Source of the DNA: JBBKXP01 sp038251315
GTDB taxonomy: Bacteria; Pseudomonadota; Alphaproteobacteria; Rhodobacterales; Rhodobacteraceae
Direction of reading: 5' to 3'
DNA length: 34,538 bases
Assembly: GCA_038251315.1 (NCBI GenBank)
Contig: JBBSBK010000028.1
Coordinates: 1-34,538, forward strand
The first letter of the stretch is position 1. Each line of letters begins with the position of its first letter. The notes beneath the pieces were generated by a model that worked only from the letters and a program-made list of their open reading frames with translations, made no database searches and was not told where the DNA came from. Position numbers and translations under genes: made by a program. Below, piece after piece: positions 6,371 through 14,471 of the stretch.

Positions 6371-7132
6371 ATGTGCCGGATCGCCGCCTACACCGGGCCT
6401 GCCATCCCGCTTGAAAACATCATCGTCCGCCCCGCCCATTCGCTGCTGAGCCAAAGCCAGCACGCAACCGAGGCCAAGCTGGCCGTCAATGGCGATGGGT
6501 TTGGCATCGCATGGTATGGCGCGGGGCCGCAGCCGGGGCTTTACCGCGATGTGCTGCCCGCGTGGGCTGACGGCAACCTGACCAGCCTGTGCCGGATGGT
6601 GCATTCGCCGCTGTTCATTGGCCATATCCGGGCATCCACCGTGGGCGAGACGAGCCGGGCGAATTGCCATCCGTTCACGCATGGGCGCTGGTCGTTCTGC
6701 CACAACGGACAGGTGCCGCATTTCGCCCGGATCCGGCGGCGGATGGAGGCGGTACTGCCTGACGATCTGTTCGCGGCGCGGCGGGGGACCACCGATTCCG
6801 AGATGATCTTTCTGACCATGCTCGCCAACGGGCTGGACGACGATCCGCAAGCAGCATTGCAGGCGACGCTTGAGGTTATCGGGGTGGCAGGCGATGACGG
6901 CCCGGTGCGCTTGACAGTGGTGTTTTCGGACGGGCAGACGCTCTACGCCTTTCGGCATGCGTCCGACGGGGTCTGCCCGACGCTTTATGTCTCGGGCATG
7001 CTGGATCACGGCGGGCGGGCGTTGGCGTCCGAACCGCTGTGCGGCCAGTCTGACCGTTGGACGCCGGTGCCGGTCGATACGTTATGTGCAGTCAGTGCCG
7101 CAGGGGCGGCGATGTTGGGGCTGGCGGCCTGA
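6371..7132 (+). CDS. Class II glutamine amidotransferase (EgtC/YafJ-like)
   Basis: A 253-residue Ntn-hydrolase. The catalytic Cys is residue 2 (MCRIAAYTG), exposed after Met removal. Further family blocks are NGDGFGIAWY (40-49), GHIRAST (84-90), NCHPF (98-102), FCHNGQV (109-115) and TDSEMIF (141-147). These match stand-alone class II glutaminase domains such as YafJ and EgtC. EgtC cleaves gamma-glutamyl groups in ergothioneine synthesis, but no egtB or egtD is nearby, so a specific substrate should not be assigned. It follows the DUF6356 gene by 5 bp and ends before a strong hairpin that separates it from the convergent hydrolase gene. Confidence 0.9.
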   Translation: MCRIAAYTGPAIPLENIIVRPAHSLLSQSQHATEAKLAVNGDGFGIAWYGAGPQPGLYRDVLPAWADGNLTSLCRMVHSPLFIGHIRASTVGETSRANCHPFTHGRWSFCHNGQVPHFARIRRRMEAVLPDDLFAARRGTTDSEMIFLTMLANGLDDDPQAALQATLEVIGVAGDDGPVRLTVVFSDGQTLYAFRHASDGVCPTLYVSGMLDHGGRALASEPLCGQSDRWTPVPVDTLCAVSAAGAAMLGLAA

Positions 7133-7167
7133 GGGCGGTCAGTCGGTAGGTTACGCCCCGGTCGAGT

Positions 7168-7204
7168 GGGCCGCGACAGACCCTTCGCGGGTGTGTCGCG
7201 GTCT
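7168..7204. terminator. Strong hairpin between convergent genes, likely shared terminator
   Basis: CCGCGACA (7171-7178) pairs with TGTCGCGG (7194-7201). After one G/G mismatch ACCC (7180-7183) pairs with GGGT (7189-7192) around the loop TTCGC. Three further outer pairs including wobbles extend it to 7168/7204. It lies in the 98-bp gap between the ends of the amidotransferase and hydrolase genes. T-tracts are weak on both sides (only GTTT follows on the plus strand), so it may act as a Rho-assisted or bidirectional terminator and 3'-end stabiliser. Confidence 0.6.
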
Positions 7205-7230
7205 GCGTTTCGCGGTTCAGGCCGGATTTG

Positions 7231-8250
7231 TCAGACCGCCTGCCAGCGATACGCGCCGTCTTCGTCCAACCAGCGCCGCGCCTGACCACGCTGGTGCAGC
7301 CAGTTCAGATGCGCCAGCGTTTCGACTAACGCCAGTCCATATTCGCCCGCCCCGATCTCGCGCTTGAACAGCGGCTTAAAGCAATCGCCGCCCTTTTGCG
7401 GCGTGGCCAGATGGGCGTGCAGTCGGTCCAGAGCGCCGTGGTGATTGTCGATCATCTGTTGCAGCCGGAACGGCAGCCCGGTGAACGGCAGCTTGTGCCC
7501 GCCAAGCACCAGATGGTCATCGCGGGCATGCTGCATCAGGTCAGCGCAGGACGTCAGCCAATCGCCCAAGGGGTCGGCCTCGGGTTCGCTTGGATAGACC
7601 CCGATGTTGGGACTGATCGATGGCAGCAGTTGATCGGCGCCCAGCACCAGATTGTCATCCATGCTCCAGAATGTCGCCTGTTCGGGGGCGTGGCCGTGGC
7701 CGATGCGCACAGTCCAGTTGCGACCTGCCATTTGTAGGGTGTGACCCTGTTGCAACCGCGTGAATCCCAGCGGCAGTGGGGCCACACAATCGGCAAAGTT
7801 GAACGGGCGTTCGGTCTGCCGCTGCGCCAGCACATCGGCGGCCATCCCGGCGCGGCGGTAGAAGTCGACGGTTTCGGGTGGAAGGGTCGCCTGTTCATCA
7901 AGGCACAGCATCCGGGTCATCAGCCAAGCGGTGCGCGTGGTCAGCAGGTCTGCGCCCCGCTCCACGAACCAACCCGCGAGCCCGACGTGATCGGGGTGAT
8001 GATGGGTGACGACGACGCGGGTGACGGGTTTGGCGGCCAACGGTCCGGCCAGCAGCGTGTCCCAGATCGCCCGTGTCGTGTCGGACGCAAACCCGGTGTC
8101 GATCACCGTCCAACCATTGCCGTCATCCAGCGCGAAGATGTTCACATGATCCAGCGCCGTCGGCAGCGGCAGGCGTAGCCAGAGGATGCCGTGGGCGATT
8201 TCGATGACCTCGCCTGTAACAGGCGGGTCGGCAAAGGGGTAGCGGATCAT
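7231..8250 (-). CDS. MBL-fold metallo-hydrolase
   Basis: A 339-residue metallo-beta-lactamase-fold hydrolase. The zinc motif THHHPDHVG is at residues 82-90 (HxHxDH). It is preceded by the strand WTVIDTGF, whose Asp is typical, and followed by GHGHAPEQ (third zinc His region) and a late GGHKLPF with a metal-site His. A C-terminal helical part, LDRLHAHLATP and on, is the winged-helix-like extension of the GloB-like / LACTB2-type subgroup. Likely cytosolic, acting on a thioester or similar; the substrate cannot be told from sequence. ATG at 8248-8250 with GGAAAG upstream. It is a single gene, divergent from the ArsR operon and convergent with the amidotransferase. Confidence 0.9.
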   Translation of the reverse strand: MIRYPFADPPVTGEVIEIAHGILWLRLPLPTALDHVNIFALDDGNGWTVIDTGFASDTTRAIWDTLLAGPLAAKPVTRVVVTHHHPDHVGLAGWFVERGADLLTTRTAWLMTRMLCLDEQATLPPETVDFYRRAGMAADVLAQRQTERPFNFADCVAPLPLGFTRLQQGHTLQMAGRNWTVRIGHGHAPEQATFWSMDDNLVLGADQLLPSISPNIGVYPSEPEADPLGDWLTSCADLMQHARDDHLVLGGHKLPFTGLPFRLQQMIDNHHGALDRLHAHLATPQKGGDCFKPLFKREIGAGEYGLALVETLAHLNWLHQRGQARRWLDEDGAYRWQAV

Positions 8251-8326
8251 GGCGCTGTCTTTCCGGGGCGTCGGGTCTGGCTGTCATGGCCCACGCCCAA
8301 GGTCAACGGTTCACGCGGATCGGGGC

Positions 8327-8369
8327 TTGACGAACTCATTCCTGAAGGGTTATGAATTATCCATAACCC
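8327..8369 (+). promoter_or_regulatory. Promoter and operator of the ArsR-AHSA1 operon
   Basis: TTGACG (8327-8332, five of six to -35) is followed after 18 bp by TATGAA (8351-8356, four of six). A perfect inverted repeat GGGTTATG (8347-8354) / CATAACCC (8362-8369) with a 7-bp spacer covers the -10 and the expected start point. That is the classic layout for autorepression by an ArsR-type dimer encoded just downstream. Binding is inferred. Confidence 0.65.
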
Positions 8370-8387
8370 ATGCGGAATGAATGTGTG

Positions 8388-8711
8388 ATGGCAGATGACG
8401 CCGGCCCGATCTTTCAGACCCTCGCTGATCCGACCCGGCGGGGCATTTTCGAACGGCTTTGCCGGGATGGCGAACAGACGGTTCTGGCCCTGACCGCCGG
8501 TGGCAGCGTGTCGCAACCGGCGGTATCCAAACACCTGAAGGCGCTGAAACTGGCCGGGTTGGCGGCGGATCGCCCGGAGGGGCGACAGACCTATTACAGC
8601 GCCCGCCCTGCCGCCCTCGCGCCTCTGGCCGACTGGACGGTCGGGATGGCGCAATTTTGGAAGGGCAGGTTCGATGCCCTTGAAACCCTGCTGGCACGGA
8701 TGGACCAATGA
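8388..8711 (+). CDS. ArsR/SmtB-family transcriptional regulator
   Basis: A 107-residue winged-helix repressor. FQTLADPTRRGIFERLC is the ArsR N-terminal helix, SQPAVSKHLKALKLAGLAADRPEGRQTYY is the recognition helix and wing, and WTVGMAQFWKGRFDALETLL is the C-terminal dimer helix. No metal-binding CxC is present. This subgroup is commonly paired with AHSA1/SRPBCC genes, as here, and probably senses something other than metal. I prefer the ATG at 8388, because an ATG at 8370 abuts the operator palindrome and would lie at or next to the start of the transcript. It ends in ATGA shared with the next gene. Confidence 0.92.
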   Translation: MADDAGPIFQTLADPTRRGIFERLCRDGEQTVLALTAGGSVSQPAVSKHLKALKLAGLAADRPEGRQTYYSARPAALAPLADWTVGMAQFWKGRFDALETLLARMDQ

Positions 8712-9115
8712 CCGAGACGCCTCGCCTCCGCACCGTCACGGTCGAGCGCGATTTTCGGTATCCGCCCGAACGCCTGTGGCGGGCGTTGACCACGCCGCAC
8801 CTGCTGGCCGAATGGCTCATGCAGACCGATTTCGCGCCCGACATCGGGCGTGCATTCGGATTCACATCGCCGCATGTCACCATCTCCTGCAAGTTGCTGG
8901 CAATCAAGCCGCATGAAACGCTGTCCTACACATGGGACGCCCTCGGCCTCGAGAGCGTCGTCACGTTCACCCTGACCCCGACCGACAAGGGCACGCACCT
9001 GCAGATGCAGCAGACCGGGTTCAGAACGGACCAGACCCAGGCCTTTCACGGGGCCCGGGCCGGATGGGGACGGTTCCTGTTGGCCCTCGACGATCTGCTG
9101 GGCCGGACCTCATGA
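8708..9115 (+). CDS. SRPBCC (AHSA1-like) domain protein
   Basis: A 135-residue START/Bet v1-like protein. VERDFRYPPERLWRALTTPHLLAEWL is the standard AHSA1 opening and the end GARAGWGRFLLALDDLL is the closing helix. These proteins form a hydrophobic cavity, but the ligand is unknown. The start overlaps the regulator stop (ATGA), and a small membrane protein gene follows 16 bp later. The three probably respond to one small molecule or envelope stress through the ArsR repressor. Confidence 0.9.
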   Translation: MTETPRLRTVTVERDFRYPPERLWRALTTPHLLAEWLMQTDFAPDIGRAFGFTSPHVTISCKLLAIKPHETLSYTWDALGLESVVTFTLTPTDKGTHLQMQQTGFRTDQTQAFHGARAGWGRFLLALDDLLGRTS

Positions 9116-9131
9116 CCATGGGAGATGCCAT

Positions 9132-9332
9132 ATGACGCTCAACGTCTGGATCAGGACAAGTCACCGCTGGTTGGGGCTATTCTTTACTCTGACGGTAATC
9201 GCGAACTTTGCGGTGCGCGCGTTTGCTGCGCCGCCGGACTGGCTGACCTATCTGCCGCTGGCACCGCTTTTCCTGATGCTGATCAGCGGTCTCTGGATGT
9301 TCTTTCTGCCATATGTGCGCCGTCGCACCTGA
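9132..9332 (+). CDS. Small two-helix membrane protein of the ArsR-AHSA1 operon
   Basis: A 66-residue protein with two hydrophobic helices (about residues 14-32 and 40-59), a short N-terminal amphipathic start VWIRTSHRWLG and a basic tail YVRRRT. The HRWLGLFFTL motif is reminiscent of the first helix of PepSY/cytochrome b561-type membrane proteins, but it is too short to assign. It is co-directional with and 16 bp behind the SRPBCC gene. GGGAGA lies about nine bases before its ATG at 9132. It ends three bases before the convergent acyl-CoA dehydrogenase gene. Confidence 0.8.
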   Translation: MTLNVWIRTSHRWLGLFFTLTVIANFAVRAFAAPPDWLTYLPLAPLFLMLISGLWMFFLPYVRRRT

Positions 9333-9335
9333 TAT

Positions 9336-11033
9336 TCAGGCAGCCAGATCGTCCGGGGTGATCGCCATCAGGTCATCCGCCCCAGCGTTGGCGTGAGCCA
9401 AAAGGCCGGCATGTTCGGGCAGCAGGCGTCTAATATAGAACCGGGCAAGGCGTATCCGCATCGCGTCGCCCGTCATTGCCGCCGTCAGGTGGGCATGGCC
9501 GCCAAGGACACGGGCGAAGGCGCGCAGATACGGAACGGCCCCGGCAAAGCGGTCGTTGGCGTCGTTGCGCCCGACCAGCCATTCGGTCGTTTCGCGCAGG
9601 GATTCGGCGGCGTGCCATACCGCCTCGGCCAGATCGGGATGGGTCGATTTCGCGGCCTCGGCCCCGGCCTCGATCTCGTCCAGCAGGCGCGTGGCGGCGT
9701 CTCCACCGTCGGCCAGCTTGCGCCCGACAAGGTCCATCGCCTGAATGCCGTTGGTGCCTTCATAGATCGCGGTGACGCGGACGTCGCGGGCGTATTGGGA
9801 TGCGCCGGTTTCCTCGATAAAGCCCATGCCGCCGTAAACCTGCACGCCCAGACTGGCGACCGCGATGCCGGTATCAGTGCCAAAGGCCTTGGCGATCGGG
9901 GTCAGGAATGCGGCGCGCGCGGCCCATTGATCGTCACCCGTAGCTGCCGCCATGTCGATGGACGCAGCACACATCAGGGCGATGGACCGGGCGGCAAAGA
10001 TGTCGGCCTTCATCGTCGCCAGCATGCGGCGCACGTCGGGGTAATCGACGATAACGCTGCGGCCCTGTTTACGATCCCCGGCATAGGCAAGGGCATGCTG
10101 ATAGGCGCCATCGGCGACACCGATCCCCTGCACCCCGACCCCCAGCCGGGCGTTGTTCATCATGGTGAACATCGCCGCCATGCCGCCATGCGCATCACCG
10201 ATCAGCCAGCCGGTCGCGCCCTCGTAGGCCATGACGGCGGTGGGCGATCCGTGCAGCCCGGTCTTGTGTTCAAGCGACACCACACGCAGGGCGTTGCGTT
10301 CGCCCGGTTTGCCACTCGCGTCGGGGATAAGTTTCGGCACCATGAACAGGCTGATCCCCTTGGTCCCCGGCACGCCGTCGGGCAGGCGGGCCAGCACCAG
10401 ATGGCAGACGTTGGCGGTGAAATCGTTGTCGGCCCAACTGATGTAAATCTTTTGCCCGGTGATCGCATATGTGCCGTCGCCGTTCGGCTCGGCGCTGGTC
10501 CGCAGCGCCCCAACATCCGACCCGGCCTGCGATTCGGTCAGGTTCATCGTACCACACCAGTTGCCGCTGATAAGATTGGGCAGATACAGGTCCTTTATCG
10601 CGTCAGAAGCGTGATGCTCAAGCGCCTCGATCTGCCCTTGGGTCATCAGCGGGTTCAACTGGATCGACAGGCAGGCTGCCGACATCATGTCGTTGACCGC
10701 CGTGGTCAGGGACATCGGCAGGCCCATGCCGCCGACGCCTGTGCTGGCCGACATGCCGATCCAGCCGCCATCGGCAATGGCGCGATACCCGTCAGCAAAG
10801 CCGGGTGAAGTGCGCACGATGCCGTTTTCCAGCCGGGCCGGGTGCAGATCGCCCGCGCGTTGCAGCGGGGCAAGCGCGGTTTCGCACATCTTGCCCGCCT
10901 CGGTCAGGATCGCGTCGACCATATCCGGCGTCGCCTCGGCAAACCGCTCGGTTCCGGCGATCTGGCTGAACCCGGCGATGTAATCCAGAAGAAAGCGGAA
11001 TTCGGTCGTCGGGGCGCGGTAAGGCATCGGCAT
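9336..11033 (-). CDS. Acyl-CoA dehydrogenase, long DmdC-like type
   Basis: A 565-residue FAD-dependent acyl-CoA dehydrogenase. The middle domain motif is MNLTESQAGSDVGAL, FAD and substrate contacts are in ISWADNDF and HKTGLHGSPT, and the C-terminal domain has IYEGTNGIQAMDLVGRKL, which carries the catalytic Glu in the family YEGT position. It is about 180 residues longer than short-chain enzymes and ends in the extra C-terminal domain seen in DmdC/AcdA-type proteins. In roseobacters this type includes 3-methylmercaptopropionyl-CoA dehydrogenases of DMSP degradation, but several paralogues occur, so the substrate is open. Start ATG at 11033; an alternative is codon 3 (11027). It is transcribed alone, divergent from the Sua5/YrdC gene over 101 bp. 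Confidence 0.92.
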   Translation of the reverse strand: MPMPYRAPTTEFRFLLDYIAGFSQIAGTERFAEATPDMVDAILTEAGKMCETALAPLQRAGDLHPARLENGIVRTSPGFADGYRAIADGGWIGMSASTGVGGMGLPMSLTTAVNDMMSAACLSIQLNPLMTQGQIEALEHHASDAIKDLYLPNLISGNWCGTMNLTESQAGSDVGALRTSAEPNGDGTYAITGQKIYISWADNDFTANVCHLVLARLPDGVPGTKGISLFMVPKLIPDASGKPGERNALRVVSLEHKTGLHGSPTAVMAYEGATGWLIGDAHGGMAAMFTMMNNARLGVGVQGIGVADGAYQHALAYAGDRKQGRSVIVDYPDVRRMLATMKADIFAARSIALMCAASIDMAAATGDDQWAARAAFLTPIAKAFGTDTGIAVASLGVQVYGGMGFIEETGASQYARDVRVTAIYEGTNGIQAMDLVGRKLADGGDAATRLLDEIEAGAEAAKSTHPDLAEAVWHAAESLRETTEWLVGRNDANDRFAGAVPYLRAFARVLGGHAHLTAAMTGDAMRIRLARFYIRRLLPEHAGLLAHANAGADDLMAITPDDLAA

Positions 11034-11134
11034 TTCCTTGGGCGGCTTGGCAGCGGGGCGGGCCGCGTCTATGTGGGCTGCAATCGACGGGACGGTATAA
11101 CAGCCCCCGCGCCCATCAAGGGAAACGCCACGTC

Positions 11135-12094
11135 ATGACTCGCTGCAATACGCAAACTTTCACCCCCGATGCTGCCGGATTGAGCCGGGCTGCGGCGGTG
11201 TTGGGTCAGGGTGGGCTGGTCGCGTTCCCGACCGAGACGGTTTATGGACTGAGCGCGGACGCCCGCAACGACCGGGCAGTCGCAAAGGTTTTTGCCGCCA
11301 AGGAGCGGCCCGCTTTCAACCCGTTAATCGTGCATGTGGTGGATCTGGCAGCGGCGCAGGCGCTATGCGATTTCAATCCCGATGCCCTGCGGCTGGCATC
11401 GGCGTTCTGGCCGGGGGCGCTGACGCTGGTGCTGCCCTTGCGGGCCGGGTCGGGGGTTTCCGGCCTGGTGACTGCGGGGCTGGATACGCTGGCGGTGCGG
11501 GTGCCCGACCATCCCGTGGCTCAAGGGTTGCTGGCCGCCTTTGGTGGACCCCTGGCGGCACCATCGGCCAATCCGTCGGGGCGGATCAGCCCGACGACAG
11601 CCTCGCATGTGCTGGCCGGGCTCGGCGGACAGATCGACGCGGTGATCGATGGCGGCGCCTGCGGTGTCGGCCTCGAATCGACGATAATCGGTTGCGCCGA
11701 TGTGCCGATGCTGCTGCGTGCGGGCGGTATCCCGGTCGAGGCGATCGTGGCCTGTCTGGGGCAATCGTTACAGACGGCGGGTGCGGACATCGTCGCACCC
11801 GGTCAGTTGCAGTCGCACTACGCCCCGCGCGGGGCGGTGCGGCTGAACGTGAGGACGCCGGACCCGGACGAGGTTTTGCTGGGCTTTGGCCCGGTCGACG
11901 CCGCGCTGAACCTGTCCCCTGCGGGAGATCTGACCGAGGCGGCCGCAAATCTGTTCGCCCACCTGCACTGGCTGGATGGCATGGGGGCAACGCGGATTGC
12001 GGTGTCGCCGATCCCGGATCACGGGTTGGGGCGGGCGATCAATGACCGATTGAAACGGGCGGCAGCACCGCGCGGTGGTAAAGATGGGTCTTGA
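11135..12094 (+). CDS. tsaC: L-threonylcarbamoyladenylate synthase (Sua5/YciO/YrdC)
   Basis: This enzyme makes threonylcarbamoyl-AMP from threonine, bicarbonate and ATP, the first step of t6A37 modification of ANN-decoding tRNAs. The YrdC domain is residues 15-200 with GGLVAFPTETVYGLSADA, AKERPAFNPLIVHV, FWPGALTLVLP, VRVPDHP and APSANPSGRISPT. A C-terminal Sua5 domain follows, starting around GQLQSHYAPRGAVRL. At 319 residues it is the long Sua5 type and not the short TsaC. The ATG at 11135 lacks a strong ribosome binding site. It converges with the small coiled-coil gene 9 bp away. Confidence 0.95.
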   Translation: MTRCNTQTFTPDAAGLSRAAAVLGQGGLVAFPTETVYGLSADARNDRAVAKVFAAKERPAFNPLIVHVVDLAAAQALCDFNPDALRLASAFWPGALTLVLPLRAGSGVSGLVTAGLDTLAVRVPDHPVAQGLLAAFGGPLAAPSANPSGRISPTTASHVLAGLGGQIDAVIDGGACGVGLESTIIGCADVPMLLRAGGIPVEAIVACLGQSLQTAGADIVAPGQLQSHYAPRGAVRLNVRTPDPDEVLLGFGPVDAALNLSPAGDLTEAAANLFAHLHWLDGMGATRIAVSPIPDHGLGRAINDRLKRAAAPRGGKDGS

Positions 12095-12103
12095 CCTACC
12101 GTG

Positions 12104-12433
12104 CTAACCCGCCATGTTGTTGCGTTCGATCCAGCTGCGCAGTTCTTCGGCCTCTTGCCTAGCGTCGCGCAATCCGTCCATCGCGGCGCGCAGTTCGGCT
12201 TCGGTCTGGGCCAGCTGGCTGCTGATCTCGGATTCGCGCTGTTGCAGGTAGGTGATCGCCTGATCGCGGGTTTCCTCGGCCTCATGCAAGGACTGGGCCA
12301 TCTTGTCGAGCTCGCCGATTTCGGCCTTGGTGACGCGGGTAAACCGGTTGACCACCCAGCTGGCGAACCAGCCAAGGCAGAACGCGACGAACAGGATGAT
12401 CGCGGTGGCGATGATGAATTCACTGCGGTTCAC
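12104..12433 (-). CDS. Membrane-anchored coiled-coil protein, function unknown
   Basis: A 109-residue protein with one N-terminal membrane helix (about residues 7-28, IIATAIILFVAFCLGWFASWVV). It is followed by a continuous charged helix with heptad-like spacing (EIGELDKMAQSLHEAEETRDQ and onward to SWIERNN), so a cytosolic coiled coil is likely. No named family was recognised. It follows the BON/OmpA gene by 17 bp in the same direction, so it is probably co-expressed with that envelope protein and could link the inner membrane to the same complex. The ATG at 12433 is preceded by AAAGGAACC. Confidence 0.75.
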   Translation of the reverse strand: MNRSEFIIATAIILFVAFCLGWFASWVVNRFTRVTKAEIGELDKMAQSLHEAEETRDQAITYLQQRESEISSQLAQTEAELRAAMDGLRDARQEAEELRSWIERNNMAG

Positions 12434-12450
12434 GTCTGGTTCCTTTGTGC

Positions 12451-14427
12451 CTATTGGTCACCCGACCCGTCACCGTCATCAACGATCTGGTTGGGATCGT
12501 CGGGCACGATGTCGGGCACGGTTTCGCTACCGGTCCCGCCGGTGGGCGTGTCAGCGGCATTCTGTTCGACCGTTTCCAGCGTGGTTGTCTCATCGGAGGT
12601 TGGTTCGGGCACGATCAGTTTGAATTCGATCCGCCGGTTTGCCTCGCGTCCGGCTTCGGTATCGTTGTCGGCAATCGGATCGGCCTCGCCATAGCCGGTC
12701 ACGCTGAAATTGGCGACCGGCACCCGGCGGCTGCGCAAGCCGTCCAGCACAGCCTCGGCCCGTTTCTGGCTGAGCTGCTGGTTCATCTCTTCGCCTCCCT
12801 GACTGTCGGTATAACCGGCGATATCAAAGCGCAGATCGGGGCAGGACTTCAGGACTTCGGCGATATCATCGACCAGTTGCCGGCTGTCGGCACTGATCGT
12901 GGCGGAACTCGGATCGAACAGGATTTTGCGTTCGCTGGTCAGGGACTCTATCGTGGCGGCGCAATCCTCGGGCGAGGGCAGGGCGGCGATCGGGTCGAGG
13001 GCGGCGAGATAGGTCACGTCGACCCGGAATTCTGCCGCCTGGCCGAGTTTGTCGATCAACATCCGGGTGATCTCGGCGCTCGCCTCAACGTTGCCGGTGT
13101 TGCCGCTGACATCGACCATGTCTGGGTCGACCATGACCGATCCGTTAGACAGTTGCGACAACGCCTCGATTGCCGCCAACACCCGGACCGACCAACCGGT
13201 CGGCAGGCCGTCAACGACCCGGGTGCCCATGACGACATTGTGCTGTCCGAACCGGGCCTGCGCATAGCTTTGCGCCGTGCCGTTCATCAGGTCGTCCGGC
13301 ACCCGCCCACGCAGTTGCACCTGTCCCTCAGGGCTGAGCGTGGCCGAAAAGGTCGGCGGGTCCGCGGCAACGGCATCCGGCTTGACGGGCAATGTGGCGT
13401 CGAGCGCGTAAAGGTCGGGCAGTGCATTGTCCAACTCGCCCGCGACCCGGTCGAACAGACCCTGATCGGTGCCTTCTACTGCCACCAGCGCGATGTCGGC
13501 GTCCGACAGCGTGACCGACCCGCCGCCCAGATCCTTGACTGCAGTGATCGCCAATGCCGCCGCATCACCCCAGGTGACCGACGGCACCCCCAGCGCCAGC
13601 GTGCAATTAGCCTTGCCGGTCAGTCCGGCGGCAACTGCGGCGGCGACGATCTTGCCTTGCGCCTCTTCCGTATCGGCGGCGCAGGCGGACAGGTTGGCGT
13701 CCTCTCCAGTCAGGGTGAACCGGATGGTGAACGGGGTAACGACGGGGCGCGGCGCAGTAACCGTCAGCGCCAGCCGCAGTCCGTCAGGGGCCTCGCGCGA
13801 CAAAGCGCTTTCCAGCTGCGCCTTTTGTGCGGTGCTGTCCGAAATCGCGTCGATTGCCACCCGGTTGTCGCTGACCGAAATCTTCGACCGGGGCAGTTGC
13901 GCCAAGGCCCGCAGCGCATAGGTCAGGGCTGGGCGCCAGCCGTCAGGCACCGGATAATCAGCAACTTCGAGCAGGTCGGTCACCGGCAGGCCGTTGGCGA
14001 TGTCGGCGATCCGGGCCTTCAGGTCGTCGCGGTCGGTCGCCGCCGGGATCAGCCCGATCAGCGACACGCCGCTGTCATTGCGCAGAATTTCGATGGCGAA
14101 ATCAGGCGGCGCGATTCCCGCCACGTCATGCACCGACATGTTGTCGATCACCCGGCTGGCATCGACGATCCCGCCCGAAACCGAGATGGCGCGGAACCGC
14201 GTTGCCTCGGACGGTGCCTCGCCTTCGAGGATCACCTGCAGCCCGTCGGCAATCACGCGGGTCCAGTCATAGCCCGTGTCGATCAGCGCCTCTTGCACGG
14301 TGATCCGGGATCGGTCCTCGACCACTGTCACGGCTGCCCGCGCCCCTGCCACCGCCAACACGCCGGCCACCACAAAGGCAGCGACGCGCACAAAAACTGC
14401 CGACAGGCGCATGGGGTTCCGTTTCAT
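12451..14427 (-). CDS. Periplasmic/outer-membrane OmpA-family protein with BON-like repeats
   Basis: A 658-residue exported protein. The signal peptide is MKRNPMRLSAVFVRV followed by a hydrophobic core ending AGARA-A. Residues about 35-470 hold repeated units, each with a strand containing L-x-G-x-P, a helix, then W-x-A-L-x-x-L and VSD-x-V-like strands (compare PDGWRPALTYALRALAQL with PTGWSVRVLAAIEALSQL). These look like tandem BON-type modules. A C-terminal OmpA domain follows with ILFDPSSATIS, FDIAGYTDSQG and the peptidoglycan-binding NRRIEFKLI, and then an acidic, Pro/Thr-rich tail. BON plus OmpA architecture is known from Mycobacterium ArfA. It sits 44 bp downstream of ubiA and 17 bp upstream of the coiled-coil gene. 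Confidence 0.9.
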   Translation of the reverse strand: MKRNPMRLSAVFVRVAAFVVAGVLAVAGARAAVTVVEDRSRITVQEALIDTGYDWTRVIADGLQVILEGEAPSEATRFRAISVSGGIVDASRVIDNMSVHDVAGIAPPDFAIEILRNDSGVSLIGLIPAATDRDDLKARIADIANGLPVTDLLEVADYPVPDGWRPALTYALRALAQLPRSKISVSDNRVAIDAISDSTAQKAQLESALSREAPDGLRLALTVTAPRPVVTPFTIRFTLTGEDANLSACAADTEEAQGKIVAAAVAAGLTGKANCTLALGVPSVTWGDAAALAITAVKDLGGGSVTLSDADIALVAVEGTDQGLFDRVAGELDNALPDLYALDATLPVKPDAVAADPPTFSATLSPEGQVQLRGRVPDDLMNGTAQSYAQARFGQHNVVMGTRVVDGLPTGWSVRVLAAIEALSQLSNGSVMVDPDMVDVSGNTGNVEASAEITRMLIDKLGQAAEFRVDVTYLAALDPIAALPSPEDCAATIESLTSERKILFDPSSATISADSRQLVDDIAEVLKSCPDLRFDIAGYTDSQGGEEMNQQLSQKRAEAVLDGLRSRRVPVANFSVTGYGEADPIADNDTEAGREANRRIEFKLIVPEPTSDETTTLETVEQNAADTPTGGTGSETVPDIVPDDPNQIVDDGDGSGDQ

Positions 14428-14471
14428 AATTCCTCGGGCGTCTGTCTAGGCTTTGCCGCTGCGAGGTTCAA

